Shown: positions 16,355 to 25,889, counted from the stretch's first letter. The stretch is 27,665 nucleotides of DNA from Methylomonas sp. (GCA_026989715.1 JALSIU010000073.1:1-27665), one strand, 5' to 3'. Made by a program: numbers and translations. The notes: a model not told the origin generated them from the letters alone.

Positions 16355-18589
16355 TTAGCGCATGCGCATTGAATCCTTAACTATTTTAGGTGTAATAAAA
16401 ATAAGCAACTCTTTTTTTACCTCATTCTTAATTGTTTTTCTAAACATCCAGCCCACTAAAGGCAAATCCTTAAACCATGGCACTGAATTGACAATATTAA
16501 CATTATCGCCTTCATATACTCCACCCAACACAACCGTCTCTCCATCTTCAATCTGCACGCTGGTATTAATTTCCCTAGAATTAATCGCCAAACCACCTGG
16601 GGTAATATCGCCTGGAGAATCTTTTGTTATTTTTAGCTCCATAATGACACTACCATTCGGTGTAATCTGGGGCGTTACTTCCAAAAGAATTTTAGCATCT
16701 TTAAATTCAACCTGAGTTCCGTTTTGGCTCACTGTCTGAAAAGGTATTTCAACACCTTGCTCGATACTTGCCTTACAGCGGTTAGATGTCAACACCTTTG
16801 GATTTGATACAAATTCAGCTTTCCGGTCATCTTGCAAAGCGGTAATTTCTAAATTAAGGACATAATTAGCCCCATCAGCTAAAGTCATACCGAGTGCACC
16901 ATACGGATTAGATACAGCCAAGTTAGACAAAATGGGAGAAATAACATCACCACCACCGCCAGGGTTTGTTGCACCACCCGTTGTACCACCGACACTAAAA
17001 TCTCCGGTAGTATAGGCCGCTCCAAATTTCACTCCTAACTCTTGAGCAAAGCCACTTTCTGCAATAACGATTCTTGCCTCAATCAATACCTGCTCAACAC
17101 TGATATCTAAAAGCGAAATCATCTCTCTAATCTCTTCTAAATGCTTAGCCGTATCTCTAACAATCAGTGTATTAGTACGCGAATCGACCAGTGCAGTCCC
17201 ACGATCAGATAAAAGTGTATAATTATTTTGTCCACGCCCATTCGCTCCGGAGCCGCCGCTATTCCCGAAATTCCCCTGTCCTCCTTGTTGACCTCCTCCC
17301 TGCAACCCTCCACCTCTTAAACTATTGCTTGATGAAGTCACCGCACAGCCATTCGTATTAAGAGAAGAAAGCCCTAATAATATATTTCTAAAATTTAATG
17401 CTTTAGCATAATTAATTTGAATATACTCTGTTTTTAGCGGCTCTAAACGCTCAACAACTTGCTTTGCATCTAACTCTTCTTGCTCCAACTTACTTATTTC
17501 AGCCGTTGGCGCAACTAAAATAACATTGCCAGCTTGCCTTTTTGCCAAGCCCTGTGCTTTTAAAATAAAATCCAAAGCCTGATCCCAAGGCACATCATTA
17601 AGTCGTAAAGTTAACTTACCCGTCACAGAATCATTGACAATAATATTAAGATCCGTAAAGTCAGCTAACACCTGCAATACGGAACGCACCTCTATATCAT
17701 GAAAACTTAATGACAGCCTTTCACCACTATAAGGGAATTTTTCGCGACGCTTCTCCTCTTCTTCTGCTGTCGTAATAGGCCTGATATCAACTGCCAATAA
17801 ACCATCTGATTGAAATGAAGTATATGCGTAATTACTATCTACCGGCGTAATCAGTATTTTAACTTTAGAGCCTACCTTTTTTGCTTCTACCATTGATACG
17901 GGCGTTGCAAAATCCAACACATCCATTTTTTTTATATATTGATTAGATATACGAGTATTTAGAAAAGTTAACTCGATTTTCCCTGCCTTTTCTTGTGTAT
18001 TCACAACAGTATTAGGATTAGAAAGAGAAATCAATAAGCGCCCTTCTCCTTTTTTACCCCTTCGGAAATCTATTTTGTTAATGGCTTGTTTGGGAATTAA
18101 TGCTGCAAATTGCGTTAAAGTTTTTTCAGAAAGTCTCTTATGACTATCTCTTGCCATTTTGCCGGAACTACGCAAAGTGACAATGGCACGCCGCCCTTCT
18201 ACCTTGACCTCATAGGCAACAAGTTTTAATAAATTAATAACAACCCTCAGCCTACCTGCCGCCTCTATTGCCACAAAGCTACTAACCCCACCCGAATTAA
18301 TCACATTCTTTTTTTGCGCTAAAGCACTTTTTGTACCCATAAAATCCAACACAATTCTCGCAGGGCTATCCGTATGAAAGACTTTAGGCATTTTTACACT
18401 ATCTGTCATTTCAAAAGACAACTGCACATTATCACCAGATAATACATTTAAGTTAACTGATGTAAGCGCTATATCTTCTGCCCATGCTAAAGAAACTTGC
18501 CCAAATAGTAAAATTATCAAGGCGAATATATGCGATAACGCCCTTTGCTTTATATAGCTCATACAAAAACCACTCTGCTTAATATTCAT
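16355..18589 (-). CDS. pilQ: Type IVa pilus secretin PilQ
   Basis: Outer-membrane secretin through which the type IV pilus passes. 744 residues. A signal peptide spans about residues 1-38 (cut after SLAWA). Two AMIN peptidoglycan-binding domains lie near 42-140 and 170-270. The N0/STN domain is near 292-365 (LSFHDIEVRSVLQVLADFTDLN). The N1 domain (about 383-495) contains a Gly/Gln/Asn-rich loop (426-456). The secretin core runs from about 500, with VEQVLIEARIVIAES, and ends KELLIFITPKIV. ATG 18589 is preceded by a weak GGAT; an internal ATG at 18562 also keeps the signal. Last gene of the pil cluster, 14 bases after the PilO/P gene. Confidence 0.96.
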   Translation of the reverse strand: MNIKQSGFCMSYIKQRALSHIFALIILLFGQVSLAWAEDIALTSVNLNVLSGDNVQLSFEMTDSVKMPKVFHTDSPARIVLDFMGTKSALAQKKNVINSGGVSSFVAIEAAGRLRVVINLLKLVAYEVKVEGRRAIVTLRSSGKMARDSHKRLSEKTLTQFAALIPKQAINKIDFRRGKKGEGRLLISLSNPNTVVNTQEKAGKIELTFLNTRISNQYIKKMDVLDFATPVSMVEAKKVGSKVKILITPVDSNYAYTSFQSDGLLAVDIRPITTAEEEEKRREKFPYSGERLSLSFHDIEVRSVLQVLADFTDLNIIVNDSVTGKLTLRLNDVPWDQALDFILKAQGLAKRQAGNVILVAPTAEISKLEQEELDAKQVVERLEPLKTEYIQINYAKALNFRNILLGLSSLNTNGCAVTSSSNSLRGGGLQGGGQQGGQGNFGNSGGSGANGRGQNNYTLLSDRGTALVDSRTNTLIVRDTAKHLEEIREMISLLDISVEQVLIEARIVIAESGFAQELGVKFGAAYTTGDFSVGGTTGGATNPGGGGDVISPILSNLAVSNPYGALGMTLADGANYVLNLEITALQDDRKAEFVSNPKVLTSNRCKASIEQGVEIPFQTVSQNGTQVEFKDAKILLEVTPQITPNGSVIMELKITKDSPGDITPGGLAINSREINTSVQIEDGETVVLGGVYEGDNVNIVNSVPWFKDLPLVGWMFRKTIKNEVKKELLIFITPKIVKDSMRMR

Positions 18590-18603
18590 ATCAATTATCC
18601 GAC

Positions 18604-19764
18604 TTAACCATTAGAATCAGACTCGGACAAAGCAATTGTCCTTTGCTCCTCACGCCACCCCTTTGGCTGATCGCGAACAATTTCCATTAATTCAATTTTA
18701 TCTGCTAGTATGCGTAAGATCTTTCCATTATTTTCACCTAAATAATTTCCTTTTTTCACTCGATAAATAGCACCATCAGAAGTTAAGATCAAACCCCAAA
18801 AAGTATTATTCATTTTGACGGTCCCCACCATTCTTAATGTATCTAATGCATAACTTTCCAACTCTTCCTTATGTCGATTAAAATCAGGCTGAATGCCATT
18901 AGTGACAGCATAAGGTGTAATGGTGTTACCAATTGTCTTTTCAGACAATCTAAAAGGGTCTCTTAGGCCTTCAGGGTCAAATAAAAAACTTTCAACCGGC
19001 GGCATAGGCTCGATAGCCTCTATTTTTAGAGCTTGCATATTTTTTCGTTTTTCTCGTAGCTGTTGCGCCAAATCAGCATAAGAAACAACCACATCACTAC
19101 GTCGCTTACACCCTTTGACCTGCATACCGTCATGCTCAAGACAAACCAATGACTGGTTATCCAATACATCCTTCGCACTTTTATTTTTCCCGCCACCCGC
19201 TTCTCTATATGTTGTAATCACTGCTTTCATTGAGAGGCGTGGATCATTTTTCGAGGGTTTAATTTCAATATCTTTGATTGTCACGATTCTAGGTAATGTT
19301 GCTAATCCACTAATAAACAAGCCTAATTCGCTATATCGACCTAATACTTTAATATCAATAGGTAGCTCAATAACATCCCCTTTATCAATTTCTCCCGTTG
19401 GTTTAAATAACTCAAATTCTAAGCCACTCGATAGCCCTGTTTGAGAAATATCTACCAGCAAATCGGCGACCTCTGCTTTAGTCGGCATTAACTTCATCAT
19501 GTCATGTAACGATGCTTCAATTTGCTTATATTGTTTTTGATGCAAATCTAAGTTTAAAGCCATACGCCAAACAGTTTGATAAGTGGTTAACGCACTTTCC
19601 ACGGCCTTTTCTTCAGTTTCTAGTTGAGTCAACTGCTCACTCGTAAACTTAAAAAACCAAAAAACCACTATTAATAAAAATACCAGAACACCTGCTCCAA
19701 TCTTAACTGGCTTGGGCCAAGCCCCCGCTTCATTAATATCCCAATTAATCTCAGACAGATCCAT
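18604..19764 (-). CDS. Fused PilO-PilP type IV pilus assembly protein
   Basis: One uninterrupted frame of 386 residues from ATG 19764 (a GTG one codon earlier is possible) covers two proteins that are normally separate. PilO part, about 1-190: cytoplasmic N-tail (EINWDINEAGAWPKPVKIG), one membrane helix (LVFLLIVVFWFF, about 27-39), coiled coil, then a ferredoxin-like domain ending SMKAVITTYREA. PilP part, about 222-386: SYADLAQQLREKRKNM, then EGLRDPFRLSEK and the PilP beta domain (LRMVGTVKMNNTFWGLI to YLGENNGKILRI). PilP is usually an inner-membrane lipoprotein; here there is no signal or lipobox, only an unmatched linker (about 191-221, Cys at 208 and 219). It couples to pilN by TGATG. A sequencing or assembly indel could also create or hide such a junction. 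Confidence 0.88.
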   Translation of the reverse strand: MDLSEINWDINEAGAWPKPVKIGAGVLVFLLIVVFWFFKFTSEQLTQLETEEKAVESALTTYQTVWRMALNLDLHQKQYKQIEASLHDMMKLMPTKAEVADLLVDISQTGLSSGLEFELFKPTGEIDKGDVIELPIDIKVLGRYSELGLFISGLATLPRIVTIKDIEIKPSKNDPRLSMKAVITTYREAGGGKNKSAKDVLDNQSLVCLEHDGMQVKGCKRRSDVVVSYADLAQQLREKRKNMQALKIEAIEPMPPVESFLFDPEGLRDPFRLSEKTIGNTITPYAVTNGIQPDFNRHKEELESYALDTLRMVGTVKMNNTFWGLILTSDGAIYRVKKGNYLGENNGKILRILADKIELMEIVRDQPKGWREEQRTIALSESDSNG

Positions 19765-20333
19765 CACATATCCTCATCGTCTTTGTTTTTCCACTGCTTA
19801 GCATATAATGTGAAATCACTTAACTTCTTATTTTTATTTCTACGTTTATTGCCTCCTTGAATAATATTCAACTCAGGCTCAATCAGCCATTTAGAGGCCT
19901 CAACATTTCTCATAAACTCAGATACGCGAGCATTAGACTGTGTTTTGCCTTTCATCTCTACGCGCTCACTATCTTGCTTTAGACTATTTAGAAAAACACC
20001 ATCAGGCACTGCTTTGGCAATTTCATCAAAAAAATGCACGATCTCAGGACGGCTCTTTTGTAGCGCCTGAATGGCAGCTCTTTTATTTTGTAAAATAGCA
20101 TTTTGATCTTGAATATCTCTAATTCTAGCAGTAATCAAATTAAGCTCAGCTATTTTTGCATTGACAATACTTTTTTTACCTTGTTGCTCAGCAATGAGAC
20201 CATCTAAGTACATTTGTATGCCTAGCATAATTGCAATCGCAAGAACGGCCATACCCACCATACCGACAATAAATTCCTCTTGCTTTTTCTTACGTAAGGC
20301 ATCACGCCAAGGTAAAAGATTAATTCGAGCCAT
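19764..20333 (-). CDS. pilN: Type IV pilus assembly protein PilN
   Basis: Bitopic inner-membrane protein of the PilMNOP alignment complex; its cytoplasmic N-terminus binds PilM. 189 residues. It opens with the diagnostic PilM-binding motif INLLPWRDALRKKKQ (residues 4-18). One membrane helix follows (about 23-42, VGMVGMAVLAIAIMLGIQMY), then a coiled coil rich in Ala/Gln/Lys and a periplasmic ferredoxin-like domain (VPDGVFLNSLKQ, VSEFMRNVEAS). ATG 20333 shares one base with the pilM stop (TAATG), and the stop overlaps the next start (TGATG), so translation of pilM-N-O/P is probably coupled. Confidence 0.95.
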   Translation of the reverse strand: MARINLLPWRDALRKKKQEEFIVGMVGMAVLAIAIMLGIQMYLDGLIAEQQGKKSIVNAKIAELNLITARIRDIQDQNAILQNKRAAIQALQKSRPEIVHFFDEIAKAVPDGVFLNSLKQDSERVEMKGKTQSNARVSEFMRNVEASKWLIEPELNIIQGGNKRRNKNKKLSDFTLYAKQWKNKDDEDM

Positions 20334-21394
20334 TAGTCAAATCCCCTCAAAGCCAAGCCACATGCAATCATCATCGCAGGCGCATCATTACTCAAACTTT
20401 GCGGCTTAATTTTATGTGATAAGGCCATATTGATAAAAGGGTTTGCAATAACCGCCGGTATCCCCAGCTCCTGTTCAACCAATTTATCAATTCCCACAAT
20501 AGAAGCACAGCCACCTGCCAAAACGACGCTATCAATACTTCTATTGGCATTAGATGAACTAAAAAATTGTAATGACCTTGAAACCTGCTGCACCAGAGCC
20601 CTCTTAAAGGGACCTAACACATCATTGCTATAGTTATCAGGCAATCCACCATGTCGTTTAGCTAAACCAGCTTCTTCATATGAAAGACCATACCTACGCT
20701 GAATTTCCTCCGTCAACTGCTTACCACCAAAACCCTGCTCTCGCGTATAGATAGCATGGCCTTCATGCAAAACATTCAACGTTGTGATACTTGCACCAAT
20801 ATCTGCAATGGCAATTGTCTGATCATCACTACTCTCAGCCAATTGCTCCTTAAGCAAAACAAATGCATTTTCCATAGCAAAGGCCTCTACATCGACAATA
20901 CTTGCCGTCAAACCCGCCATTTCTAAAACCTCGACACGCTCATCTACATTCTCGCGCCGTGATGCCGCCAATAAAACATCAACCATATCGGGATTGGACT
21001 CATTGACGCTTTGCACTTCAAAATCCAAGCGCACCTCATCTAAAGAATAAGGAATATATTGATCCGCTTCGACCATAATTTGCTCTTCCATTTCATCTTC
21101 AGACAAATGTGCCGACATCATAATTGTTTTAGTCATAACAGAAGACCCTGCTATTGCCACACAGGCATGTCGCGTCCGTGAGCCTGATTGCTTTAATGCA
21201 AGCTTGATGGTATCGGCAATCATCTCTGCATTTGAAATATTATTATCAATCACCGCATCTTGGGCCAAGGGTGCTACAGCATAACTTTCAACTTTATACC
21301 TTGCACCCACTTTGCCTAATTCCAGCAATTTTATCGCTGCCGTACTTATATCTATACCAAGCAGATGATCTCGCTTACGATTGAACCATTTCAT
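20333..21394 (-). CDS. pilM: Type IV pilus assembly ATPase-like protein PilM
   Basis: Cytoplasmic actin/FtsA-like protein that binds ATP and the PilN tail. 353 residues. LLGIDISTAAIKLLEL (about 11-26) is the phosphate-1 region. EADQYIPYSLDEVRLDFEV is the 1C-like segment. IADIGASITTLNVL is phosphate-2, and VVLAGGCASIVGID is the adenosine motif. First gene of the pilMN(OP)Q cluster and divergent from mrcA, the standard gammaproteobacterial arrangement. Upstream of ATG 21394 there is an AAAAGAG weak Shine-Dalgarno; I do not see a convincing promoter. Confidence 0.95.
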   Translation of the reverse strand: MKWFNRKRDHLLGIDISTAAIKLLELGKVGARYKVESYAVAPLAQDAVIDNNISNAEMIADTIKLALKQSGSRTRHACVAIAGSSVMTKTIMMSAHLSEDEMEEQIMVEADQYIPYSLDEVRLDFEVQSVNESNPDMVDVLLAASRRENVDERVEVLEMAGLTASIVDVEAFAMENAFVLLKEQLAESSDDQTIAIADIGASITTLNVLHEGHAIYTREQGFGGKQLTEEIQRRYGLSYEEAGLAKRHGGLPDNYSNDVLGPFKRALVQQVSRSLQFFSSSNANRSIDSVVLAGGCASIVGIDKLVEQELGIPAVIANPFINMALSHKIKPQSLSNDAPAMMIACGLALRGFD

Positions 21395-21957
21395 GTAGAA
21401 ACTCTTTTATTTTTCACAATTAATTTCAGGGTTATTCACAACAATGCAACAAACCCCTAATAATACTGCCTCTTTAACTTAAACATTTCGTTACTATGTT
21501 TAAATGCCACTCACCCAAATTACATCCATCATGACCATTACGCAACTTAATGCCAAGACCCGGAAATACAAACTAAAAATGCATATAAACCACAATAATA
21601 ATCAACTTTTATGTACACACCATTTATCTTATCACTAGATGAAGTATAGACATTTTTTCATATTTTCATACCATCTTAAATAAAAACAGCTAATACTTAG
21701 ATTTAAGTTTCCCACATAAATAACTGAAATTCAATATTAATTAACCTAAAAATCAATCTTATGCCACCTGTTATTTTTTACCCAACAAGCAAGCCCTTAC
21801 CTTACGGATAGTTTTATACGGAACTTCTTCACCAGCTCTATGAGATTTTTTCATCATAGACTAGTATAATACTATTCAGCACGTCACACTTCGACACAAA
21901 ACGCAACCTAAAATCACACCAAAACACCTCTTTTATTCAGATGCCCCTACCTTACTA
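21395..21957. other. Divergent intergenic region between pilM and mrcA
   Basis: 563 bases of AT-rich sequence without a credible gene. It must hold the promoters of the pil cluster (minus) and mrcA (plus). The only clear element is the TATAAT at 21865-21870. I find no CRISPR-like repeats, no long hairpin and no tRNA-like fold by eye. The region is long for a simple promoter gap. Confidence 0.5.
21862..21874 (+). promoter_or_regulatory. Palindromic -10 element of mrcA
   Basis: TAGTAT-A-ATACTA is a perfect inverted repeat containing an exact TATAAT (21865-21870). The -35 region at 21842-21847 (GAGATT) is weak. The predicted start is near 21877, about 80 bases before ATG 21958. The same 11 bases AGTATAATACT occur before the exonuclease III gene. 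Confidence 0.5.
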
Positions 21958-24291
21958 ATGAGAATTATTAAATGGTTCATTATCGTATTATTTAGCCTTT
22001 TTGCGCTTGGCATAATAGCTAGCTACTATGCTTATCAACAAATAAGCGACGACCTCCCTAATGTCACAACGCTTCGCAATATCAAATACCAACAGCCACT
22101 AACCATTTACAGTCACGATGGATTGCTGATTGAACAATTTGGCGAAAAAATTCGCACGCCTATCAAGTTCCCAGCCATCCCAATACAGCTCATTAACGCC
22201 TTTGTTTCTGCAGAAGATGCCGACTTCTTTACACACCCCGGCGTTGATTACAAAGGGCTAATTCGCGCAGCAACACAGCTTTTATTAACAGGCAAGAAAA
22301 AACAAGGCGGTAGCACGATAACAATGCAAGTTGCACGCAATTTTCTGCTCAGTAATGAAAAAACTTACACTCGTAAATTTAAAGAAATTATTCTAGCCTT
22401 TCAAATCGAACAAGAATACACAAAAAATGAAATACTTGAACTCTATCTCAATAAAATTTACTTAGGACAACGCGCCTATGGCATTGTCGCCGCAGCAGAA
22501 ACTTACTATGACCGCCCGCTAGCCGATCTAACACTTGCAGAACTAAGTATGATTGCAGGGCTACCCAAAGCACCCTCTAGCTACAACCCCATATCCAACC
22601 CAAAACGCGCTTTATTACGACGCAATTATGTTCTTAAACGCTTATTAGAATTACAATTTATTACCCAAAATGAATATAAACACGCCATTAGCGCCCCAAT
22701 CACAGCGGGAATCTACAGCAACAAAAGAGAGCTATACGCCCCTTATATTGCTGAAATGGTACGCAATGAAATCATTCGACGTTATGGTGAACAGGCTGCC
22801 TATACCGCGGGCATGAAAGTCTACACAACAATTAAGTCCGATCTACAAAGCATTGCTGTTAGTGCTCTGCGTAGCAATTTACACGCTTATGATGAGCGTC
22901 ACAGCTATAGAATAACTCACACCCCCAAATCAACCTTACAAGCGGCCACCAATATTGGTGCCACACATCCCGCACAAGTAATAAAAATCAATAAAAAACG
23001 ACTTATTGCACAACTCAAAAATGGTACTAACATCACTTTGCCATGGAAAAACAGCCCCTGGAGCACAAAAATCGAGCCATCTACTCATAAAAAACAAAAA
23101 ATCTCTTCGTATCTTGATATTATTAAGCAACACGACATCATTCGCGTTAGGCAGGTTGGAAAAATATGGCGTTTAGCGCAAATACCTGAGGCCGAAAGTG
23201 CCTTTATCGCCCTTGACCCTAAAAATGGTGCCATTTTAGCCCTCTCCGGTGGTTATGCTTATTTTAACAACAAATACAACCGAGTCACCCAATCCAAACG
23301 CCAGCCGGGCTCAGGCTTCAAACCCATTATCTATACCAGTGCCTTAGAACACGGTTTTACCGCCGCAAGCCTTATCAATGATGCCCCTATCGTTAATACA
23401 CAAAACGCAGAAGAAGAAAGCGAATGGCGACCTGAAAACTACAGCCACAAGTTTTACGGCCCCACCAGCATTCGCACCGCCTTAAGAAAATCACGCAACC
23501 TCATCTCTATTCGCCTACTGCGTGCCGTAGGCATTCCCGATGTCATTTCGACCGCATTACGCTTTGGTTTTAATGGTAAACAACTCCCTCAAAAGCTATC
23601 ACTTGCCCTAGGTAGCGGCTATGCCTCTCCGTTACAAATGGCAAAAATGTATGCCGTTTTTGCCAATGGTGGCTTTTTAATAGAGCCTTTCTTTATCGAT
23701 CGCATTGAATCCAGCACAGGCCAAATACTCTTCCAAGCAGCCCCCCTGCAAGCCTGTAGCACATGTCAAAAAAGTAAAACTGCCCCCAGAGTTATTTCGC
23801 CACAAATTAATTTCCTAATGAACAGCCTATTGCGCGATGTAGTACAGCGCGGTACCGCCACTAAAGCAAAAGTACTAAAACGTACTGATCTAGCAGGAAA
23901 AACAGGCACAACCAACCAACAAAAAGACGCATGGTTCAATGGCTTTAACCCAACATTAGTCGGGATTGCATGGGTAGGACATGATAGCTCCCAATCACTG
24001 GGAAACTGGGAAACGGGTGGAAAGGCAGCTTTACCGTTATGGATTGACTTTATGCGCTACGCATTAAAAAACACCCCCGAACAAGCATTTATCGCTCCTA
24101 AAGGTATCGTGCAGGTACTGATTGATACTCAAACAGGCTTACTGGCACGCGAAAAATCAGCACACAGTGCTTGGGAGTATTTTCGAGAAGAACTTGCTCC
24201 CACGCAATATTCCACCCCGGAAGAAGAGGAAGAACTATCAATTTATGGCAACAACAATACCGAAGAACTTAGTCCAGATGCGTTATTTTAA
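21958..24291 (+). CDS. mrcA: Class A penicillin-binding protein 1A
   Basis: Bifunctional peptidoglycan synthase (glycosyltransferase plus transpeptidase) anchored in the inner membrane. 777 residues. N-terminal membrane helix about 4-24. GT51 domain about 45-225 with catalytic E86 (SAEDADFFTHPG), GGSTITMQVARN and NKIYLGQRAYGI. An OB-like insert is near 320-410. Transpeptidase domain from about 415: catalytic S452 in GSGFKP, KSRN near 511, and AGKTGTTN near 645. An acidic tail ends the protein. Divergence from pilM is the conserved gammaproteobacterial neighbourhood of ponA/mrcA. All catalytic motifs are intact. Confidence 0.97.
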   Translation: MRIIKWFIIVLFSLFALGIIASYYAYQQISDDLPNVTTLRNIKYQQPLTIYSHDGLLIEQFGEKIRTPIKFPAIPIQLINAFVSAEDADFFTHPGVDYKGLIRAATQLLLTGKKKQGGSTITMQVARNFLLSNEKTYTRKFKEIILAFQIEQEYTKNEILELYLNKIYLGQRAYGIVAAAETYYDRPLADLTLAELSMIAGLPKAPSSYNPISNPKRALLRRNYVLKRLLELQFITQNEYKHAISAPITAGIYSNKRELYAPYIAEMVRNEIIRRYGEQAAYTAGMKVYTTIKSDLQSIAVSALRSNLHAYDERHSYRITHTPKSTLQAATNIGATHPAQVIKINKKRLIAQLKNGTNITLPWKNSPWSTKIEPSTHKKQKISSYLDIIKQHDIIRVRQVGKIWRLAQIPEAESAFIALDPKNGAILALSGGYAYFNNKYNRVTQSKRQPGSGFKPIIYTSALEHGFTAASLINDAPIVNTQNAEEESEWRPENYSHKFYGPTSIRTALRKSRNLISIRLLRAVGIPDVISTALRFGFNGKQLPQKLSLALGSGYASPLQMAKMYAVFANGGFLIEPFFIDRIESSTGQILFQAAPLQACSTCQKSKTAPRVISPQINFLMNSLLRDVVQRGTATKAKVLKRTDLAGKTGTTNQQKDAWFNGFNPTLVGIAWVGHDSSQSLGNWETGGKAALPLWIDFMRYALKNTPEQAFIAPKGIVQVLIDTQTGLLAREKSAHSAWEYFREELAPTQYSTPEEEEELSIYGNNNTEELSPDALF

Positions 24292-24311
24292 GTTACCCGG
24301 CAGGCATAAAA

Positions 24312-24334
24312 AAAGCAGTCATAACGACTGCTTT
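24312..24334. terminator. Bidirectional terminator between mrcA and gltA
   Basis: AAAGCAGTC (24312-24320) pairs perfectly with GACTGCTTT (24326-24334) around a five-base loop. An A run precedes it (24308-24314) and a short T run ends it. It lies between convergent genes, 20 bases after mrcA and 27 before the gltA stop. Confidence 0.8.
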
Positions 24335-24361
24335 CTCATGCACCAATAAATAAAGAAGAAA

Positions 24362-25651
24362 TTATAAATCGCGCCTACCCTTCCCTGTATAAATCTGCCT
24401 AGGCCGGCCAATACGCTGCCCAGGTTCAGCCATAAGCTCTAACCAATGCGAAACCCAGCCTGACGTTCTGGCAATAGTAAACATCACCGTAAACATATCT
24501 ACCGGAATATTTAATGCCTTATAGATAATCCCTGAATAAAAATCTACATTAGGATATAATTTTTTCTCGACAAAATACTCATCTTTCAATGCATATTCTT
24601 CTAACGCCAAGGCCAAATCAAATAATGGATCATTTCCCGAAATATGCTCTAAAACATCATGGCAGGTTTTACGAATAATGGTCGCTCTTGGGTCAAAGTT
24701 TTTATAAACTCTATGCCCAAAGCCCATTAAACGAAATGGGTCATTTCTATCTTTTGCTTTATTGATAAATTCAGGAATTCGATCAACTGTACCAATCTCT
24801 TCCAGCATACTCAAAACAGCTTCATTCGCTCCACCATGAGCCGGCCCCCAAAGAGCACCGATACCCGCTGCAATACACGCATAAGGATTAGCCCCCGTAC
24901 TACTGGCCAAGCGTACCGTAGAAGTACTGGCATTTTGCTCATGATCTGCATGCAGAATAAAGAGTAAATTCAACGCCTTAACTGCAACAGGATCAATATA
25001 ATTATCCTTATCTATATATTTTTGCGAAGGCAACGAAAACATCATATTCATGAAGTTTTCACAATAACTCAAATCCGCCCTCGGATACACAAAAGGAAAA
25101 CCAATTGAATGACGATGACAAGCTGCCGCAATCACCGGCATTTTTGCCAGCATTCGCATCGCCGAAATTCTCCGATGCTCCGGGTCATCCATATTGAGCT
25201 CGCTATGATAGAACGCAGATAATGAGCCCACTATCCCCACCATCATTGCCATAGGATGCGCATCATAATGAAAGCCATCAATAAAGCTACGCATCGCCTC
25301 ATGCAACATAGCATGCTGACCAATCTCGTGCTCAAACTCAGCCTGCTCCGCATCATTTGCAAGCTCACCATTCATTAATAAATAGGCAACTTCAAGAAAA
25401 GAGCATTTTTCAGCTAGCTGATCAATCGGGTAGCCTCTATATAACAAAATTCCATTTTCGCCATCAATATAAGTAATAGCACTTTTGCAACTTGCAGTTG
25501 AGACAAAACCTGGGTCATAAGTAAATAACCCCATTTTTTTATGTAATGCGCTAACATCAATAACAGGCGTACCAACAGTCCCCTTGAGCAATGAAAATTC
25601 TGCCTCTTTGCCGGTCGAATTATCTTTTATGGTTAATGTTTCTTGTGTCAT
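24362..25651 (-). CDS. gltA: Citrate synthase (type II)
   Basis: Condenses acetyl-CoA with oxaloacetate to citrate, entry of the TCA cycle; cytosolic. 429 residues, the long gram-negative hexameric type. N-terminal beta domain (ETLTIKDNSTGKEAEF), then GENGILLYRGYPIDQLAE. The catalytic residues are the His of LWGPAHGGANEAV, the His of MGFGHRVYKNFDPRA and the Asp of YPNVDFYSGI, all present. AGGAAA precedes ATG 25651. It lies 37 bases downstream of rpmE on the same strand with only a weak hairpin between, so read-through is possible. Confidence 0.97.
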   Translation of the reverse strand: MTQETLTIKDNSTGKEAEFSLLKGTVGTPVIDVSALHKKMGLFTYDPGFVSTASCKSAITYIDGENGILLYRGYPIDQLAEKCSFLEVAYLLMNGELANDAEQAEFEHEIGQHAMLHEAMRSFIDGFHYDAHPMAMMVGIVGSLSAFYHSELNMDDPEHRRISAMRMLAKMPVIAAACHRHSIGFPFVYPRADLSYCENFMNMMFSLPSQKYIDKDNYIDPVAVKALNLLFILHADHEQNASTSTVRLASSTGANPYACIAAGIGALWGPAHGGANEAVLSMLEEIGTVDRIPEFINKAKDRNDPFRLMGFGHRVYKNFDPRATIIRKTCHDVLEHISGNDPLFDLALALEEYALKDEYFVEKKLYPNVDFYSGIIYKALNIPVDMFTVMFTIARTSGWVSHWLELMAEPGQRIGRPRQIYTGKGRRDL

Positions 25652-25688
25652 TGATGTTTCCTATGCTTTTTTAAGAAGCGTCGAATAA

Positions 25689-25889
25689 CTACTTACTATA
25701 ACGCTTACGGAATTTATCTACACGTCCTGCCGTATCGACAACTCGTTGCTTGCCTGTAAAGAAAGGATGACAAGATGAACATACCTCGATATGTAAATCC
25801 TTACCTAATACTGAGCCTGTAACAAACTCATTGCCACAACCGCATGTAACGGTTATTTGTTTATATTCTGGGTGAATTTCTGGTTTCAT
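25689..25889 (-). CDS. rpmE: 50S ribosomal protein L31, zinc-binding form
   Basis: Large-subunit ribosomal protein bridging the subunits. 66 residues. C16, C18, C37 and C40 form the CxC/CxxC zinc site, so this is the C+ (zinc-containing) paralogue rather than the zinc-independent YkgM type. Conserved HPFFTGKQ, DTAGRVDKFRKRY end. AAAGGTCATT precedes the ATG. Divergent from the exonuclease III gene, with a 97-base shared promoter gap. Confidence 0.97.
   Translation of the reverse strand: MKPEIHPEYKQITVTCGCGNEFVTGSVLGKDLHIEVCSSCHPFFTGKQRVVDTAGRVDKFRKRYSK

Noticed and set aside
22936..23133. Minus-strand open frame inside mrcA.
   Set aside because: It lies opposite the conserved class A PBP coding frame, with no independent support.
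25652..25688. Hairpin between rpmE and gltA as a terminator.
   Set aside because: The stem is only about four pairs of GCTT/AAGC, and no proper U tract follows on the minus strand.
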